A stretch of DNA of 64,000 bases, from the NCBI GenBank assembly GCA_003194525.1, contig NBIV01000185.1, positions 1-64,000 of the forward strand, in the 5' to 3' direction. The first letter of the stretch is position 1, and the number at the start of each line of letters is the position of its first letter. Origin of the DNA: Gracilariopsis chorda. Taxonomy: Eukaryota; Rhodophyta; Florideophyceae; Gracilariales; Gracilariaceae. Below the pieces are notes generated by a model. The model worked only from the letters and a program-made list of their open reading frames with translations. It was not told where the DNA came from and made no database searches. The translations under genes were made by a program, and so were the position numbers. Below, one piece after another: positions 10,483 to 20,927 of the stretch.

Positions 10483-10796
10483 CCAACGTTAGCTTACACT
10501 GTTCTTCACAAGCTGTGGATTGACTGCCAGCTCGGACAACAGATCGCCATCAATGCGTCTGCCCGAATACACTCCATGGCGTTCACTTACGTAGTCCTTC
10601 GTGAACGCCTCGTGGAATTGTGTGAGTCACAAATACTTGTACAGTAGTCCACCAGCCCTTAGAACGTCCCTTAGGACGCGATCAAGTCCGCGATCGTCTC
10701 TATAAGCACCATCTTCGCCAGAGAGCACCCCGCAAGAAGCTCCTCACAACCATCCCCGCTTGAAAATCACTCTTTGTCACTCCGATACATTGCGCC

Positions 10797-11702
10797 ATGT
10801 TTGTGCAACTTCCATCTGCTCTTCTCATTGCGATCTTCCTCTCAACCATCGTACTTTCAAGTGCGAAATGCCCCCCAGGAACGGAAGGTGATAAATGCAC
10901 ACCATGTCAACCCGGTTACTATTCCTCAACAGCCGGTTCAGCTTCCTGTACCATTTGCCCAGCTGGAACATTCAATAACTGGATGCGGGCAAGCTCCTCC
11001 AAGGCGTGCAGACTGTGCCCGAAAGGGTTCATAAGTTCGCGCGGTAGCGATCAATGCTACCCGTGCCAGCCGGGGTATTACGCCGATCTTCCTGGCCTGC
11101 AATCTTGCCGAAAGTGTCCGGCCGGGACGTACAGCGTGACCGTTGGTGCCACCTCATCGTCGTTATGTTGGCCGTGTCCGAAGGGAAACACTAGTCGACG
11201 AGCAAGCAACCAATGCTTGCCATGTAGCGCAGGGTATTACGCCGATCGCATCGGATCTGACTCTTGTAAACGCTGTCCGTCTGGAACTTACGGAACATTC
11301 ATGGGGGCGATATCGGTGCATGCATGCAAGAAGTGCCCGCGAGGTTGGTTTAGTCGGGGATCTGCTTCTACAGCGTGCACGAAGTGTGGGGCTGGATATT
11401 ATTCCGATAAGGTGGGATCCAGTTCTTGTAAGAGATGTGCAGCTGGCACGTTCAGTCGCGCCGTCGATGCTACATCAAGCGCGGCGTGCAAGCCGTGCCC
11501 TAAGGGAACATACAGTCGGTCGGCTTCGATTAGCTGCCTCAGCTGTTGGGCAGGTAGTTTTGCGGCCACACCGCGTTCTCGTAGTTGTACGAGATGCTCC
11601 TCCGGTACTTTTGGAACGATCGTTGGTGCGAAGTTTCAGGGCGTTTGTCGGCGATGCCCGTTTGGGAGGAAGAGTCGGAGTGGCTCCACGTATTGCTATT
11701 GA
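10797..11702 (+). CDS. Secreted cysteine-rich protein with GCC2/GCC3 (ephrin-receptor-like) repeats
   Basis: 301 residues. A cleavable signal peptide is visible (residues 1 to about 23, hydrophobic core LLIAIFLSTIVL, then SSA-K). The rest is a series of cysteine-rich repeats of the form C-x-x-C-x-x-G-[YT]-[YF]-x(10-12)-C-x-x-C, for example CTPCQPGYYSSTAGSASC and CRKCPAGTYSVTVGATSS, about ten half-repeats in all. This is the GCC2_GCC3 / ephrin-receptor-like fold, known from extracellular proteins of many eukaryotes, where it makes disulphide-rich rods. No transmembrane segment or GPI signal is obvious, so it is likely secreted or in the cell wall. The frame is intact and ends in TGA. Partner and role are unknown. 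Confidence 0.85.
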   Translation: MFVQLPSALLIAIFLSTIVLSSAKCPPGTEGDKCTPCQPGYYSSTAGSASCTICPAGTFNNWMRASSSKACRLCPKGFISSRGSDQCYPCQPGYYADLPGLQSCRKCPAGTYSVTVGATSSSLCWPCPKGNTSRRASNQCLPCSAGYYADRIGSDSCKRCPSGTYGTFMGAISVHACKKCPRGWFSRGSASTACTKCGAGYYSDKVGSSSCKRCAAGTFSRAVDATSSAACKPCPKGTYSRSASISCLSCWAGSFAATPRSRSCTRCSSGTFGTIVGAKFQGVCRRCPFGRKSRSGSTYCY

Positions 11703-14145
11703 AGCAGATGGCTACCTGGATGAAGAGTGGGATACAGAAGACGAATTGAGTTCCACGCCTAAGCTTTACCGTTTTTCTAAATGAGGAACAGTTGTTAGGT
11801 TTAGAAAGTGACAGTCTAGTAAAGAAGATATGTGATGTGGTTGTGTGTAACTGGCTGTGAAGGCACTGGGCTCGTTCCTGCTGTTACGAAGTTCGATTGT
11901 ACGAAGCACGTGATCATCAACTCGGGCTAGAAGCATAAGACATCAAAGAGTTGTGACGTTGAGACAGGCCCTAATGCCGGCGAGCACGTGATCAGCGACA
12001 GCACAAGACAACGGGAACACGCCCGTTCTAACCGTCTGCATAACCACCGCCTCAGCGTTAAACGGCAGCATCAGCACGCACGCCCACGCCCTACCTTCGC
12101 AGCACGCGCCGACGCACCGCCTGCGCGCGCCACAACGGCACTTGTATACGGCTCGCTACCAAATCCGAACATGTAGAACCGCACCACCTCGCCCCGGCGC
12201 GCGCAGCACGCTCCTATTCCCATACAACCACCCGTGTACGGCGCATTGTTTTTGCCGTGAGCAGGGTTTAGTCCAAAGCATTTTGTGGGAAAAAACCGCA
12301 CATCGCTTCAGGGCTTTTGTCATGCCACATACGTCAAATGGGGTTGCTCGCTCATACCCGCCTTTTTCATCATGTGGTACGGCCTGAGTGCGTTTGCTGA
12401 GCGCGATTGGAAAGGCACAGGTGCTGGTGCTGTGGCAATGTTGTTTGCGCTGCATCATGGATGTGCATGGGAAAGAATAAAATGCAAGGAAAGAAATGAA
12501 CAGCAAAAATCTGAAACAAACCGTTGTCACAATGTGCCTCATGCAGGTGGCTGCCCGGCAGCCACATGCAGAGGCACACAACGAATGTGGCTGGCAAATG
12601 ACATGTTTCGAGATTCCCTGTTCCAGAGCAAAGGGGTACCATGCAAAGCAACGTAAACGGCTTTCCCACCCTCCTCCCGATGCGGAGGAGAGGGGCGCCA
12701 GTTTACATGTAGGATGTCGGACCGTAGCAAGATCGCTAGCTAGGTTGCCAATCACTGTTGGTCCACGTTCCACGCTGACGACGAGCCGTTTGCTCCGGGG
12801 TGCTTTACGGAGGAGCTGAAGGGTTATGGACTACGTGTGTGACTGGAAGAGACTCTTCATCAACAGTCCGCTTCGCCACGGGCCAAAATATGATCGGTGT
12901 GCAATGCATGCCAAGTTGCATGCCAAGTGCCAATGGCATCCAACCAACCAAAACAGCAAAACGTGGACACGCCTACACTTGCCGTACCAAACCTGCAAAG
13001 TGACAGTACGTTCTTCACCACGTCCCAGCAGCCTTCCTGGTGCCGAGTGCCAAGGCGCTCGTCCGAGCAGCATCGCGATGTGCCAACGATTTATCCCTTT
13101 CGCAGGAGCACACCCTCAAGGACGTCGGCTCATGCACCGCGCAACCCTGGAGTCTATCCTGAACAATCCCTGATACCTAGACACGGTGGTGCTCGAGTCG
13201 CCTGGAATTTACTAAACTGCGGAAACGCTCTCAAGGAAGGAGGTAACAATTCCACCACCATCAGAAACTCGGCATAAGAGATCTAGGTAACACTACTGAG
13301 TATGTCAGTAAGAAGCTACCGCTGTTCGCATCGCTCGCGCTCAGCCCAGTCGCGCGTGAGCCTCCGCATTGACTGCTGGAGTTGATCTTGCTTACCGTCA
13401 TTTTCTGTGGCAGATACCACTTGATTGGAAGGAAGGGTTACACTTGCACTTGGTTCGTTCGATACCTCTTATATTGCTGCTTGGGGGTTTTCAGTATGTC
13501 CACTTCGGTACCGCTTCCGAGCACCGTCAAGAAGGTAGAATGACCGTTTTGGACGTGGCCTATGAATGGTCGCGAGCGCTGGCATGCCTTTATAGACAGG
13601 GCTTTTTGCGCCCGGAGCCTGCCGTGCATCCGAAGTGAGGAACGCAGACCAGAAGCGTATGCTGATACATTTCAACTTGTTTTCTGCATATTCAAACACG
13701 ATTACCGCGTAGGGCACGGTATTCGACTTGGTGCTGTGAGCAAACAGCACAGCTGACTTGTATTGAGGAGGAATTCTGCTTGTCAATGGAATTGCCCATA
13801 TACCATCAACACGTGTTTGGTCACTGGTGAAGGGTGTTGCAGAAATTGTTATCGTTAGAAGAATGAATCTGTTCTGCCGCTGACACAGCTAGCACTGCAT
13901 CCAACCGTGTCCTGAAATAACTCATTCTATGAACAAGGAACAAGTAACGGTTATGTTTATCCTATTCTAGTATGTATTTCCACTACTTGTACATCAACGC
14001 AGTCTTGCCCCTCTTACGTCGCAGTAGTTGAAAATGGGTATCAGAAACGCAACGGCTGCGGAAACAAAAAGAGAGATAAAGCTTTCCAAGAATGACATGC
14101 TCTTGTCAAAAGTCAGGTGGTTATAAGTGCTGAAGGGGAACTTCA
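11703..14145. other. Long intergenic region, only weak ORFs
   Basis: About 2.4 kb with no recognisable gene. It holds two copies of AGCACGTGATCA (11905-11916 and 11983-11994), a GC-rich stretch around 12100-12210 and one ORF described separately (12933-13277). Minus-strand open frames around 12156-12773 have no family character. Confidence 0.4.
12933..13277 (+). CDS. Hypothetical 114-residue protein (doubtful)
   Basis: ATG at 12933 opens a frame starting MASNQPKQQNVDTPTLAVP, polar and Pro/Ser/Thr/Gln-rich, ending in TAA. The composition is coding-like and recalls retrotransposon gag N-termini, but nothing downstream supports an element. It may be chance. Not recognised. Confidence 0.2.
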   Translation: MASNQPKQQNVDTPTLAVPNLQSDSTFFTTSQQPSWCRVPRRSSEQHRDVPTIYPFRRSTPSRTSAHAPRNPGVYPEQSLIPRHGGARVAWNLLNCGNALKEGGNNSTTIRNSA

Positions 14146-15135
14146 TCAGAGTCCGATCCGCACAGCAATGCTGAGCAGCTTCTCCTCAATGTCGGATTCA
14201 AACCGAGCCGCTAAGGCAGTAAAAACGAGACGGCTTGACCTGGAAGGTATGCGTGCTCGTCGCTCGTACTTTGGACTGTTCACCAAGCGAACAGAAGGTT
14301 TGCAGGTGACAAGTGTGCAGTACGACTTCATCATCATCGGTCGCCCATCAAACTGAACGACATGTCCCGGAGTAGCGCAATTTTGGTGCCGGTCACAAAG
14401 AACCCGCGCGCGAACATGCGTTGAGAAAAGAAGCTGTTCAGAAGGCACATGTTGCAGGTGCTGTACTGCAATACACGACGATTCAGATTTTGGGCTGGCG
14501 GAAGGCTCGAACTCCTCGATTCCTGCAACGCCCTGTATTCCCTCAGATTCGGAGAACTGTGGAATCTCCACAGGTTCTTCCGGCGGTGGCGAGATGTCCA
14601 GGTCGAAATCGTCGTCTGCGCCCTCTGTTTCGAGAGGTTGTGCTTCGGGCTGTGGCGAGATAGTCGGGTCAAAGTCGTCGCCTGGAGTTTGCATATCGGG
14701 AAGTTGGTCTTCTGGCAATGGCAATATGTCCGGGACGAAATCGTCTTCTGCGAGTGATGGCTCCGCGAGTGATAGCTCCGGGTGCTTTTCAACGGCGGCG
14801 AGTGACAAACAGCCGCTGATCCTGAGACCTGCGAAGGTGGCACACACTTCTCCTGGTACGGAGCAGTCGGCGGCTGAGGAGCAAATGAGATCTGTGATAT
14901 CCTGGGTTCCACAGTAGCACGAATCACGCATATCACACGGTCCAAACGAGGAAGGAGAGTCTAGAGGCAAGTAGTAGCATATTCGTGATCCCTTGCAATT
15001 CGCCGTTGTAGTGCATTCATCGCCGCTTAGTCCGCGCGAGGTGGTAGAAGCTGCTGCAAGAGGGAAGTGAGCAGAAATGGAGAGAATGAGGAAGAGCGAT
15101 ATCAATTGTAGTGCTGCACTGAGAAATAGACCCAT
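14146..15135 (-). CDS. Secreted protein, Cys-rich N-part, acidic Pro repeats, C-terminal PMMMK-motif domain
   Basis: 329 residues, ATG at 15135. Signal peptide: hydrophobic 1-28 ending LAAAS. Residues 40-110 are cysteine-rich (CTTTANCKGSRIC, DSCYC, CSSAADC, CSVPGEVC). Residues 130-190 form three acidic repeats of the type DDF-(V/D)P-(D/T)I-(L/S)P-x-PE. Residues 220-275 form a second domain with C221, C247, C253, C273 and the conspicuous block CATPGHVVQFDGRPMMMKSY. I recall this kind of block from secreted proteins of red algae but cannot name a family. The remaining C-terminus is basic with no transmembrane helix. Likely extracellular; function unknown. Ends in TGA. It is divergent from the membrane protein gene at 15838. 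Confidence 0.75.
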   Translation of the reverse strand: MGLFLSAALQLISLFLILSISAHFPLAAASTTSRGLSGDECTTTANCKGSRICYYLPLDSPSSFGPCDMRDSCYCGTQDITDLICSSAADCSVPGEVCATFAGLRISGCLSLAAVEKHPELSLAEPSLAEDDFVPDILPLPEDQLPDMQTPGDDFDPTISPQPEAQPLETEGADDDFDLDISPPPEEPVEIPQFSESEGIQGVAGIEEFEPSASPKSESSCIAVQHLQHVPSEQLLFSTHVRARVLCDRHQNCATPGHVVQFDGRPMMMKSYCTLVTCKPSVRLVNSPKYERRARIPSRSSRLVFTALAARFESDIEEKLLSIAVRIGL

Positions 15136-15837
15136 GTTGAAGTTTGGCGGAGTCTGATTTCGAGGCTAGGTAGTGGCAATGGGTAGGGTAACATGCCAAG
15201 GGTAACATAGGGTCTTATGTGTTCTACGTTCGATGCGCGTGAAGGTGCACCTTGCGTGAGGATGGCGTGCAGCTGGTGAGGAAAGCCCGCTCCAGCAAGG
15301 CTCCAGCCGTCTACAACAATGAATCTGCTGCACCGTGTTGTCCACACCGCGCCTTTTTTTGTATTGAAGCCACGCTGGCACAAGGAGAGATTTTCCTTTT
15401 AATCCAAGTAGACTATGGAGGGTAGACCCGGTCTAGTTTACCCTTGTAACCCTTACCCTTAACTTTTGGAAGTACAGCGCTGCCTTGACCCGTTAACAAG
15501 GTCACGCGTCATCCCCAGTTGCTCGTGAACAGCTTGTGTTCGATGAACCAATGGCAAGTGTTCAAGTTACGGAATGCTTTCAGATCCACCCCTCATAGTC
15601 CTGTGCCAAGCTGCCACTGAGGCAGTGGAGCCCTTCGTAGAAAAAGTTGTGTCCTAACAACTTTGTTAAGCAACAATCCGCATCCATTGTGCCACCGCAG
15701 CGCTGCCAGCCCATGCGAAGTGATGGTTCTTTCCAGCGGTCACCCACTTCACACATGTTCCAAGAACATAAGCTCAACCTCCTCATGCTTCAGGGTCTAT
15801 CCCTGACCATGTTCGCTTTCGTTTTCACGCTGCCGAG
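15136..15837. other. Divergent promoter region
   Basis: Lies between two genes transcribed away from each other. Contains an AACCCTT-type cluster at 15440-15463. No gene seen. Confidence 0.45.
15440..15463 (+). promoter_or_regulatory. Candidate AACCCTT-type motif cluster
   Basis: The core GTAACCCTTACCCTTAAC occurs here, about 305 bp upstream of the minus-strand ATG at 15135 and 375 bp upstream of the plus-strand ATG at 15838. Compare 10445, 25661 and 28320. Confidence 0.3.
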
Positions 15838-17316
15838 ATGGAACTCAATACCAATCTCCCGGTACCCATCTTCAACGTCCTCAAGTACCTTTTCATAACA
15901 CTAGCAATCGATGGAGTAGTGCGCAGTGGCCTTGACGGGTTTGAGCATTTCCGTCGCCGTCTCTCTCTACACCGAGGCTACTCCGTTCACTTTGAAAGTA
16001 CTCGAATAGATCGTTACAACCTTCTTCATCAAATCTCCTTCTGTCGCTTCTCTTCTCTCGTCCTCCTCTTCATAACGTTAGCAGCCTATGCCGTTGAGAT
16101 CGGCCTCGAATTCGCCACAGACTCCAAAGCGACTCGTTTTCCGATAGCTGGGACCGTTAGGCGTCTGAACTACACGCGTGGAGTATGCTCGCTAGACACG
16201 ATCATCTACCGCACAAACGCAAACCAATTTGCGCGTCTTGCCGAGGAATGTATCGTATTGGAAGACAACAAATATCGACTTTACCGCCCTATATGGATCA
16301 CCAGTCCGGAAGACTCAGCTCAACCTCTGTGCGAACCTACGCCAGGAAACTTGCTTTATGAGAGCGGAGAGGTCTACGAGTCTTTGCATGGGAAAGGTGC
16401 ACAGGCGGCACGTGAGCTGGATCAGCTCATAAGAACCATGCGCGCACACTCGTACAAATCAAATGGCGATGTGAACCGTTCCTTCATTTCCATGCAAATC
16501 ACTTCTAAGGACATTGTCGGAAAGTTTCCGTATCGCATGAGGGACACAGAATATTTCACATCTGCCGTCTTCATCAAGCTTCTGGGCAAAACCGGAGTCA
16601 AATGCATAGGCACCGTATATGGCCGTCACGGCGAAGGTATGATGCGAGTGATGATGCTCGCCTGTACTAATGGTTTCACGGAGAACGGCACACTTTCCTA
16701 CGCACAGGGAACCGGTTTAGTGGAGATGGATGTCGGGGATGTAGACGGAAATTGGAGCACCATAATTGCTGTTGAAAGCCGTCGTTTCGTGTACCAGTTT
16801 GCGAGGGGAGTTGTAGGGGAACAATTTCAAACTAATGCTGTTGCCTATGCTGCTTTCCTCGCCGTGTCCCGAGCGGAAGATAAGATCAACGTGAACAAGT
16901 ACGCCATCGCATACCGTAATTGCAAGCAGTTGTCCGTTCCCTCTCGAAATCCTGAATCATGGGTTGAGAGCATTCCTTTCTACCGCTCAGAGCCCCGCAT
17001 TACTGCTACTGTTGAACTTTGGGCGATCATAGTTCTAGTGTGCTGGCTGGTCGTGGTCACCGCTGCACGAATTCTGCTTCATGCAGTAGCAAATCACAAG
17101 GGAATGCCAAACAGACTGCTCGGTGAACAGCAAATGGTCTGCCGATGGGTAGAGGAGAAGGAACGAGAAAAGCTGAGTGGGGAAGGTAATGATTCTATAG
17201 AGCCGTGCAAGAGGGGGTACTTGTCGGTCGAGAACGGAGATTTCAAAGATTGCATCACAGCAACAAAACGTCCCAGAAACATAATCCGTGATAGAAGAAA
17301 AAGCTTCAGTCCTTAA
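15838..17316 (+). CDS. Two-pass membrane protein with large ectodomain, paralogue 1
   Basis: 492 residues, ATG at 15838; the paralogue starts at the same Met, supporting the start. Residues 1-70 contain a conserved amphipathic segment (VLKYLFITLAIDGVV) and a basic stretch. TM helix at about 71-90 (SSLVLLFITLAAYAVEIGLEF). Residues 91-390 are a presumed ectodomain with conserved cysteines (117, 138, 165, 256, 276, 362) and N-glycosylation sequons (NYT 111, NGT 283). A second TM lies at about 394-417 (LWAIIVLVCWLVVVTAARIL). The tail is charged and presumed cytosolic, ending in a basic IIRDRRKSFSP. Not a family I recognise. Topology suggests a surface protein with both ends inside. The tandem copy at 18814 and relic at 22857 show a local family. 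Ends in TAA. Confidence 0.8.
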   Translation: MELNTNLPVPIFNVLKYLFITLAIDGVVRSGLDGFEHFRRRLSLHRGYSVHFESTRIDRYNLLHQISFCRFSSLVLLFITLAAYAVEIGLEFATDSKATRFPIAGTVRRLNYTRGVCSLDTIIYRTNANQFARLAEECIVLEDNKYRLYRPIWITSPEDSAQPLCEPTPGNLLYESGEVYESLHGKGAQAARELDQLIRTMRAHSYKSNGDVNRSFISMQITSKDIVGKFPYRMRDTEYFTSAVFIKLLGKTGVKCIGTVYGRHGEGMMRVMMLACTNGFTENGTLSYAQGTGLVEMDVGDVDGNWSTIIAVESRRFVYQFARGVVGEQFQTNAVAYAAFLAVSRAEDKINVNKYAIAYRNCKQLSVPSRNPESWVESIPFYRSEPRITATVELWAIIVLVCWLVVVTAARILLHAVANHKGMPNRLLGEQQMVCRWVEEKEREKLSGEGNDSIEPCKRGYLSVENGDFKDCITATKRPRNIIRDRRKSFSP

Positions 17317-18813
17317 GAATAATGGTAAAGGGTTACTGCTCCAAGCCAAATGGCAAAAAAAGCAAACATGAAGCCAAGGCACATGCAGTCCAGCCTGTCG
17401 AGGTGAACCGACCTTCCGAAATGGCTGCAAAATTATGCCGGACGAGGGCGCAAGAGCCACCTCTTACAAGACGCCTTGCTTTGAGTATGAACTGACAGCG
17501 AGTAGAGCAAGGGACGAAAGAGGACACCAACCATCAACATGTCGTAATCAGGCATAATGAACCCCCAATAATAAAGAAGAAAAAGAAGGAGGACGCGCAG
17601 CTGGGCTGGAAACAAGGATTTTGATTCTACGGGTGAACTCTCCTACCCAGAACTCCCCGGGAATAACAACTGTGCCGTCTGAAATGTAGTGATTAACCTT
17701 GGAGTGATAGACACAAACCTCTTTTCTCGCGCTTTAGGAGGAGAGCTGACACGCAATGCGTCCTAGGGGCAGCTGACGGTGAGCCGACATTCCATTGCAC
17801 CCCTTTGAATAGGGCAGTACAGGGCGATGTCTCGTCCAGGCAAAGAAGCCATCGTACGATCAGGTAAATAGTTGTTAAAGAGGGAGCCAAAGGGTGATGC
17901 GATTGGGTTTGATAGGGGAACTTAGCTCTCGAATGGATGATTAGCTTTTTGCATACTAGAAGTTAATACCGCTGCCTCAGAATTGAGGGCACTGCCCGCA
18001 AATACCAATCAACCAACCAAACATGAAGCCCGTTTTCGTCTATCTGCCCTTCGGTTGTTTGGGCGTTAAGAATTCCGTCATCAACCATTTCGCTAGTTCC
18101 GCTTCTCAAGCAGCAGCTTGCTTGCCAGACTGGATTTGCAAGAATGAACGCGTTGACCGAAATGCAAGAAGAACACGTTGAACTCATCTGGTACAAATTA
18201 TGGTTGCTAAGCTGCATACCCTAAACAGGGGAACTCTGTCTGTTCAGAGTGAAGATAGAAACTGCGAAACGTCTTGTACCACAGTAGGTTCAGGTCCTCA
18301 GCGAAAAGAAATCTAGCGCATCGTCAAAATAAACAGCAGGAGAGCGACAGCATGCGTCAACAATCAGCCATTCCGCTTCATGGTTGTGTTCAAACCCAGG
18401 TGGCACGTAGTCTTTGCAGCGTGACAGACCACTCCAACAAATTAAGCAATGCAAATGCTACTGTGTTCACTCCAGCTGGCAGAATATCGTAAGCAATGAC
18501 GGCTCCTTGGACCCATTGGAACTATTGCGCGAACTGGATTATATGTGGTGCTTGCATAGCAGTCCTCGTCTTGGCAGAAATATGTTCCATCGTCCATACC
18601 CGAAAGCAAACGAATTAGGGGTGTAAGGATAGCAATCCCTAACAGTCAAACCGTTTGTGAATTGCTGCAAGAAAGAAGGTAAGGTTTCCGCTCCGGTGGC
18701 CATTCCTCGTTACGTATCAACTGAAGCTGTCCGTAAATGCCTTCCTCCGCCTCGAGCCTCGAGTGCCCTAAACATGCACTCCTTCCTTATTCCTTCCCTT
18801 ACGTCGTCCCGAA
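17317..18813. other. Spacer between tandem paralogues, degenerate duplicated flank
   Basis: No gene. Short stretches (for example around 18110-18220 and 18255-18400) resemble the downstream flank of the second paralogue (20420-20560 and 20740-20800). This indicates that the duplication unit included the 3' flank and has since diverged. Confidence 0.5.
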
Positions 18814-20277
18814 ATGGAACTCCATACCAGTCTCCCGGTACCCGTCTTTAACGTTCTCAAATACCTTCTAATAGCACTAGCAACCGATGGAGTGGTGCGA
18901 AATGGTCTTGACAGCTTTGAACATTTCCGTCGCCGTCTCTCCTTCTATCGCGGCTACTCCGTTCAATTCGAAACCACTCGGATAGATCGCTACAACGTCC
19001 TTCACCGAATCTCTTTCCGTGACTTCTTATCTCTGTTCCTCCTCTTCATAACTTTGGCAGCCTATGGCGTTGAGATCAGTCTCGAGTTCGCTACAGACTC
19101 TAGAGCTGTCCGCTTTCGGATAGCTGGGAACGTTAGGCGTCTAAACTTTACACGTGGAGTATGCTCTTTGGACACCATCCTCTACCAAGAAAATGCAAAC
19201 CGGTTCGCGCGTCTTGCTGAGGAATGTGTAGTCTTGGAAAACGGTATGTACCGACTCTACCGTCCTATTTGGATAATCAGTCCAGAAAAAACCCCTCAAC
19301 CTCTCTGCGAGCCTACCTCCGAAAACCTACTTTATGAGAGCAAAGAGGTGTACCATGCTTTGGAAGGCAAAGGAGAACAAGCAAAACGTGAGATTAAAGA
19401 GCTCCTTCGAACGATGAGCTTACACTCGTATAAATCAAATGGCGATGCGAAGCGTGCGGTCATCTCCATGCGCATCACTTCTAAGGATGTCGTAGGGAAG
19501 TTTGTGCACGAAGATGCCGATGCACTTCCCATCATATCCGCGGCCTTCATCAAGCGTCTATCTAAAACTGGAGTCAAATGTTTTGGCACTGTGCGTGGCC
19601 GTCACGGCGAAGGTATGATGCGACTCGCAATGCTTGCCTGTACCAACGGTTTCACGGAGAACAGCACAATGTCGTATGCAGAGGGAACCGGTTTGGTTGA
19701 GATAGATGTCGAAGATATAGACAAAGAATGGAGCACCATAATTGCTGTCGACAACCGTCGTTCCTTGTATCAATTTGCGAGGAAAGTTGTGCGAGAACGA
19801 CTGGAAAACAATGCCGTAGCTTTTGCCGTTTTTCTTGCAGAATCACGAGCGCAAGATAAGATCAATGTGAACAAGTACGCCATCGCATACCGTAATTGCA
19901 GAAAGTTGTCCGTTCCCTCTCGAAATCCTGAATCATGGATTGAGAACGTTCCAATCTCCAACTCAGAGCTACGTACGACTGCTACAGTTAAACTTTGGGC
20001 GATTGTAACTCTGGTGTGCTGGCTGGTCGTGGTCACCGCTGCACGAATTCTGCTTCATGCAGTAGCAAATCACAGGGGAATGCCAAACAGACTGTTCGGT
20101 GAACAGCAAATAGTCTGCCTTTGGGTAGAGGAGAAGGATAGAGAAAATCATGACTGCATAGAAAAGTGCAGGAGGGCGTACTTGTCAGTTGAGACCGGAT
20201 ACTTCAAAGACCACATCACAGCAACAAGACAACCAAAAGACATAATCCGTGATAGAAGAAAAAGATTCAGTCCTTAA
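18814..20277 (+). CDS. Two-pass membrane protein with large ectodomain, paralogue 2
   Basis: 487 residues, tandem copy of the 15838 gene with the same architecture. TM1 is about residues 71-90 (SLFLLFITLAAYGVEISLEF), the ectodomain keeps the same cysteine positions, TM2 is near residue 395 (TLVCWLVVVTAARILLHAV), and the tail ends IIRDRRKRFSP. The two TM regions and the stretch from the ectodomain end into the tail are nearly identical between copies. The middle of the ectodomain differs most, for example the segment around residues 228-240. This suggests either partial gene conversion or relaxed or diversifying change outside the membrane. Frame intact, ends in TAA. Function unknown. Confidence 0.8.
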   Translation: MELHTSLPVPVFNVLKYLLIALATDGVVRNGLDSFEHFRRRLSFYRGYSVQFETTRIDRYNVLHRISFRDFLSLFLLFITLAAYGVEISLEFATDSRAVRFRIAGNVRRLNFTRGVCSLDTILYQENANRFARLAEECVVLENGMYRLYRPIWIISPEKTPQPLCEPTSENLLYESKEVYHALEGKGEQAKREIKELLRTMSLHSYKSNGDAKRAVISMRITSKDVVGKFVHEDADALPIISAAFIKRLSKTGVKCFGTVRGRHGEGMMRLAMLACTNGFTENSTMSYAEGTGLVEIDVEDIDKEWSTIIAVDNRRSLYQFARKVVRERLENNAVAFAVFLAESRAQDKINVNKYAIAYRNCRKLSVPSRNPESWIENVPISNSELRTTATVKLWAIVTLVCWLVVVTAARILLHAVANHRGMPNRLFGEQQIVCLWVEEKDRENHDCIEKCRRAYLSVETGYFKDHITATRQPKDIIRDRRKRFSP

Positions 20278-20927
20278 GTAGTAGTTCTTAGTACAAACAT
20301 CGAGCTGGCTTTCGTTTAGTTGTCGTTTGCCGTCTAACTTTTTGGCAGCTCATGAGCAAGCACTTTCGTCCGTAAACAGTTCGTTTTTCTCATTTGTCAA
20401 GCGTAGCTTGCCCAACACGCTAGGCGTACAAGAATGAGCGCGAGACACTGAATTGCAAGAGGACCATCTCATATCACTTAGCACGAATTATTCTTGCTAA
20501 GCAGCGGACTGCGTTCTCTTAGGGGCAAAATTGGAATTCGTGAAACGAGATGTATCACAGCAGCAAACAATCCTTGAGCACAAGGAGATCTAGCGCGTTG
20601 TAACAGTGAGATACCCAGGTCACCTCGCAGATCGTGCCATGTGAAAGAAACTACTGTTGGAGAGAAATTACCACAGTGGAATGAAACACGGAAGAGTGGT
20701 TCGAATCTCCCAAATAACTGCGACATACTGCTGACGAAACCATGTGGCACAAGAAGAACGGCGGCGTGCGTCAACTGTCAATCATCGCGCTTCATTGTAC
20801 GGTACTTGTGATAGTTTCGTCTTCCCTCGCACTGCGCTCCTCTCAAGTGAAAAGCCGTTATGACCGCCTCACAAGACTAAGAAACGATTTTCATAGAACG
20901 GTATAAGTGGGCAAACAGTAAATCGTC
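20278..20927. other. 3' flank of paralogue 2, no gene
   Basis: Resembles in patches the flank after paralogue 1 (17900-18400) and the flank after the relic (23330-23480), for example the shared word GGCGTACGAGAA / GGCGTACAAGAA. Confidence 0.45.

Larger units (their letters stand above)
9573..10796. other. Intergenic, no supported gene
   Basis: Contains short open frames without family resemblance. Notable structures are listed separately: nested inverted repeats at 10058-10132 and a 20-bp palindrome at 10463-10482. Confidence 0.5.

Noticed and set aside
12156-12773. Minus-strand 205-codon ORF
   Set aside because: Overlaps several other frames, no recognisable features, no paralogue.
13369-13638. 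89-codon plus ORF
   Set aside because: No features and overlapped by antisense frames of similar length.
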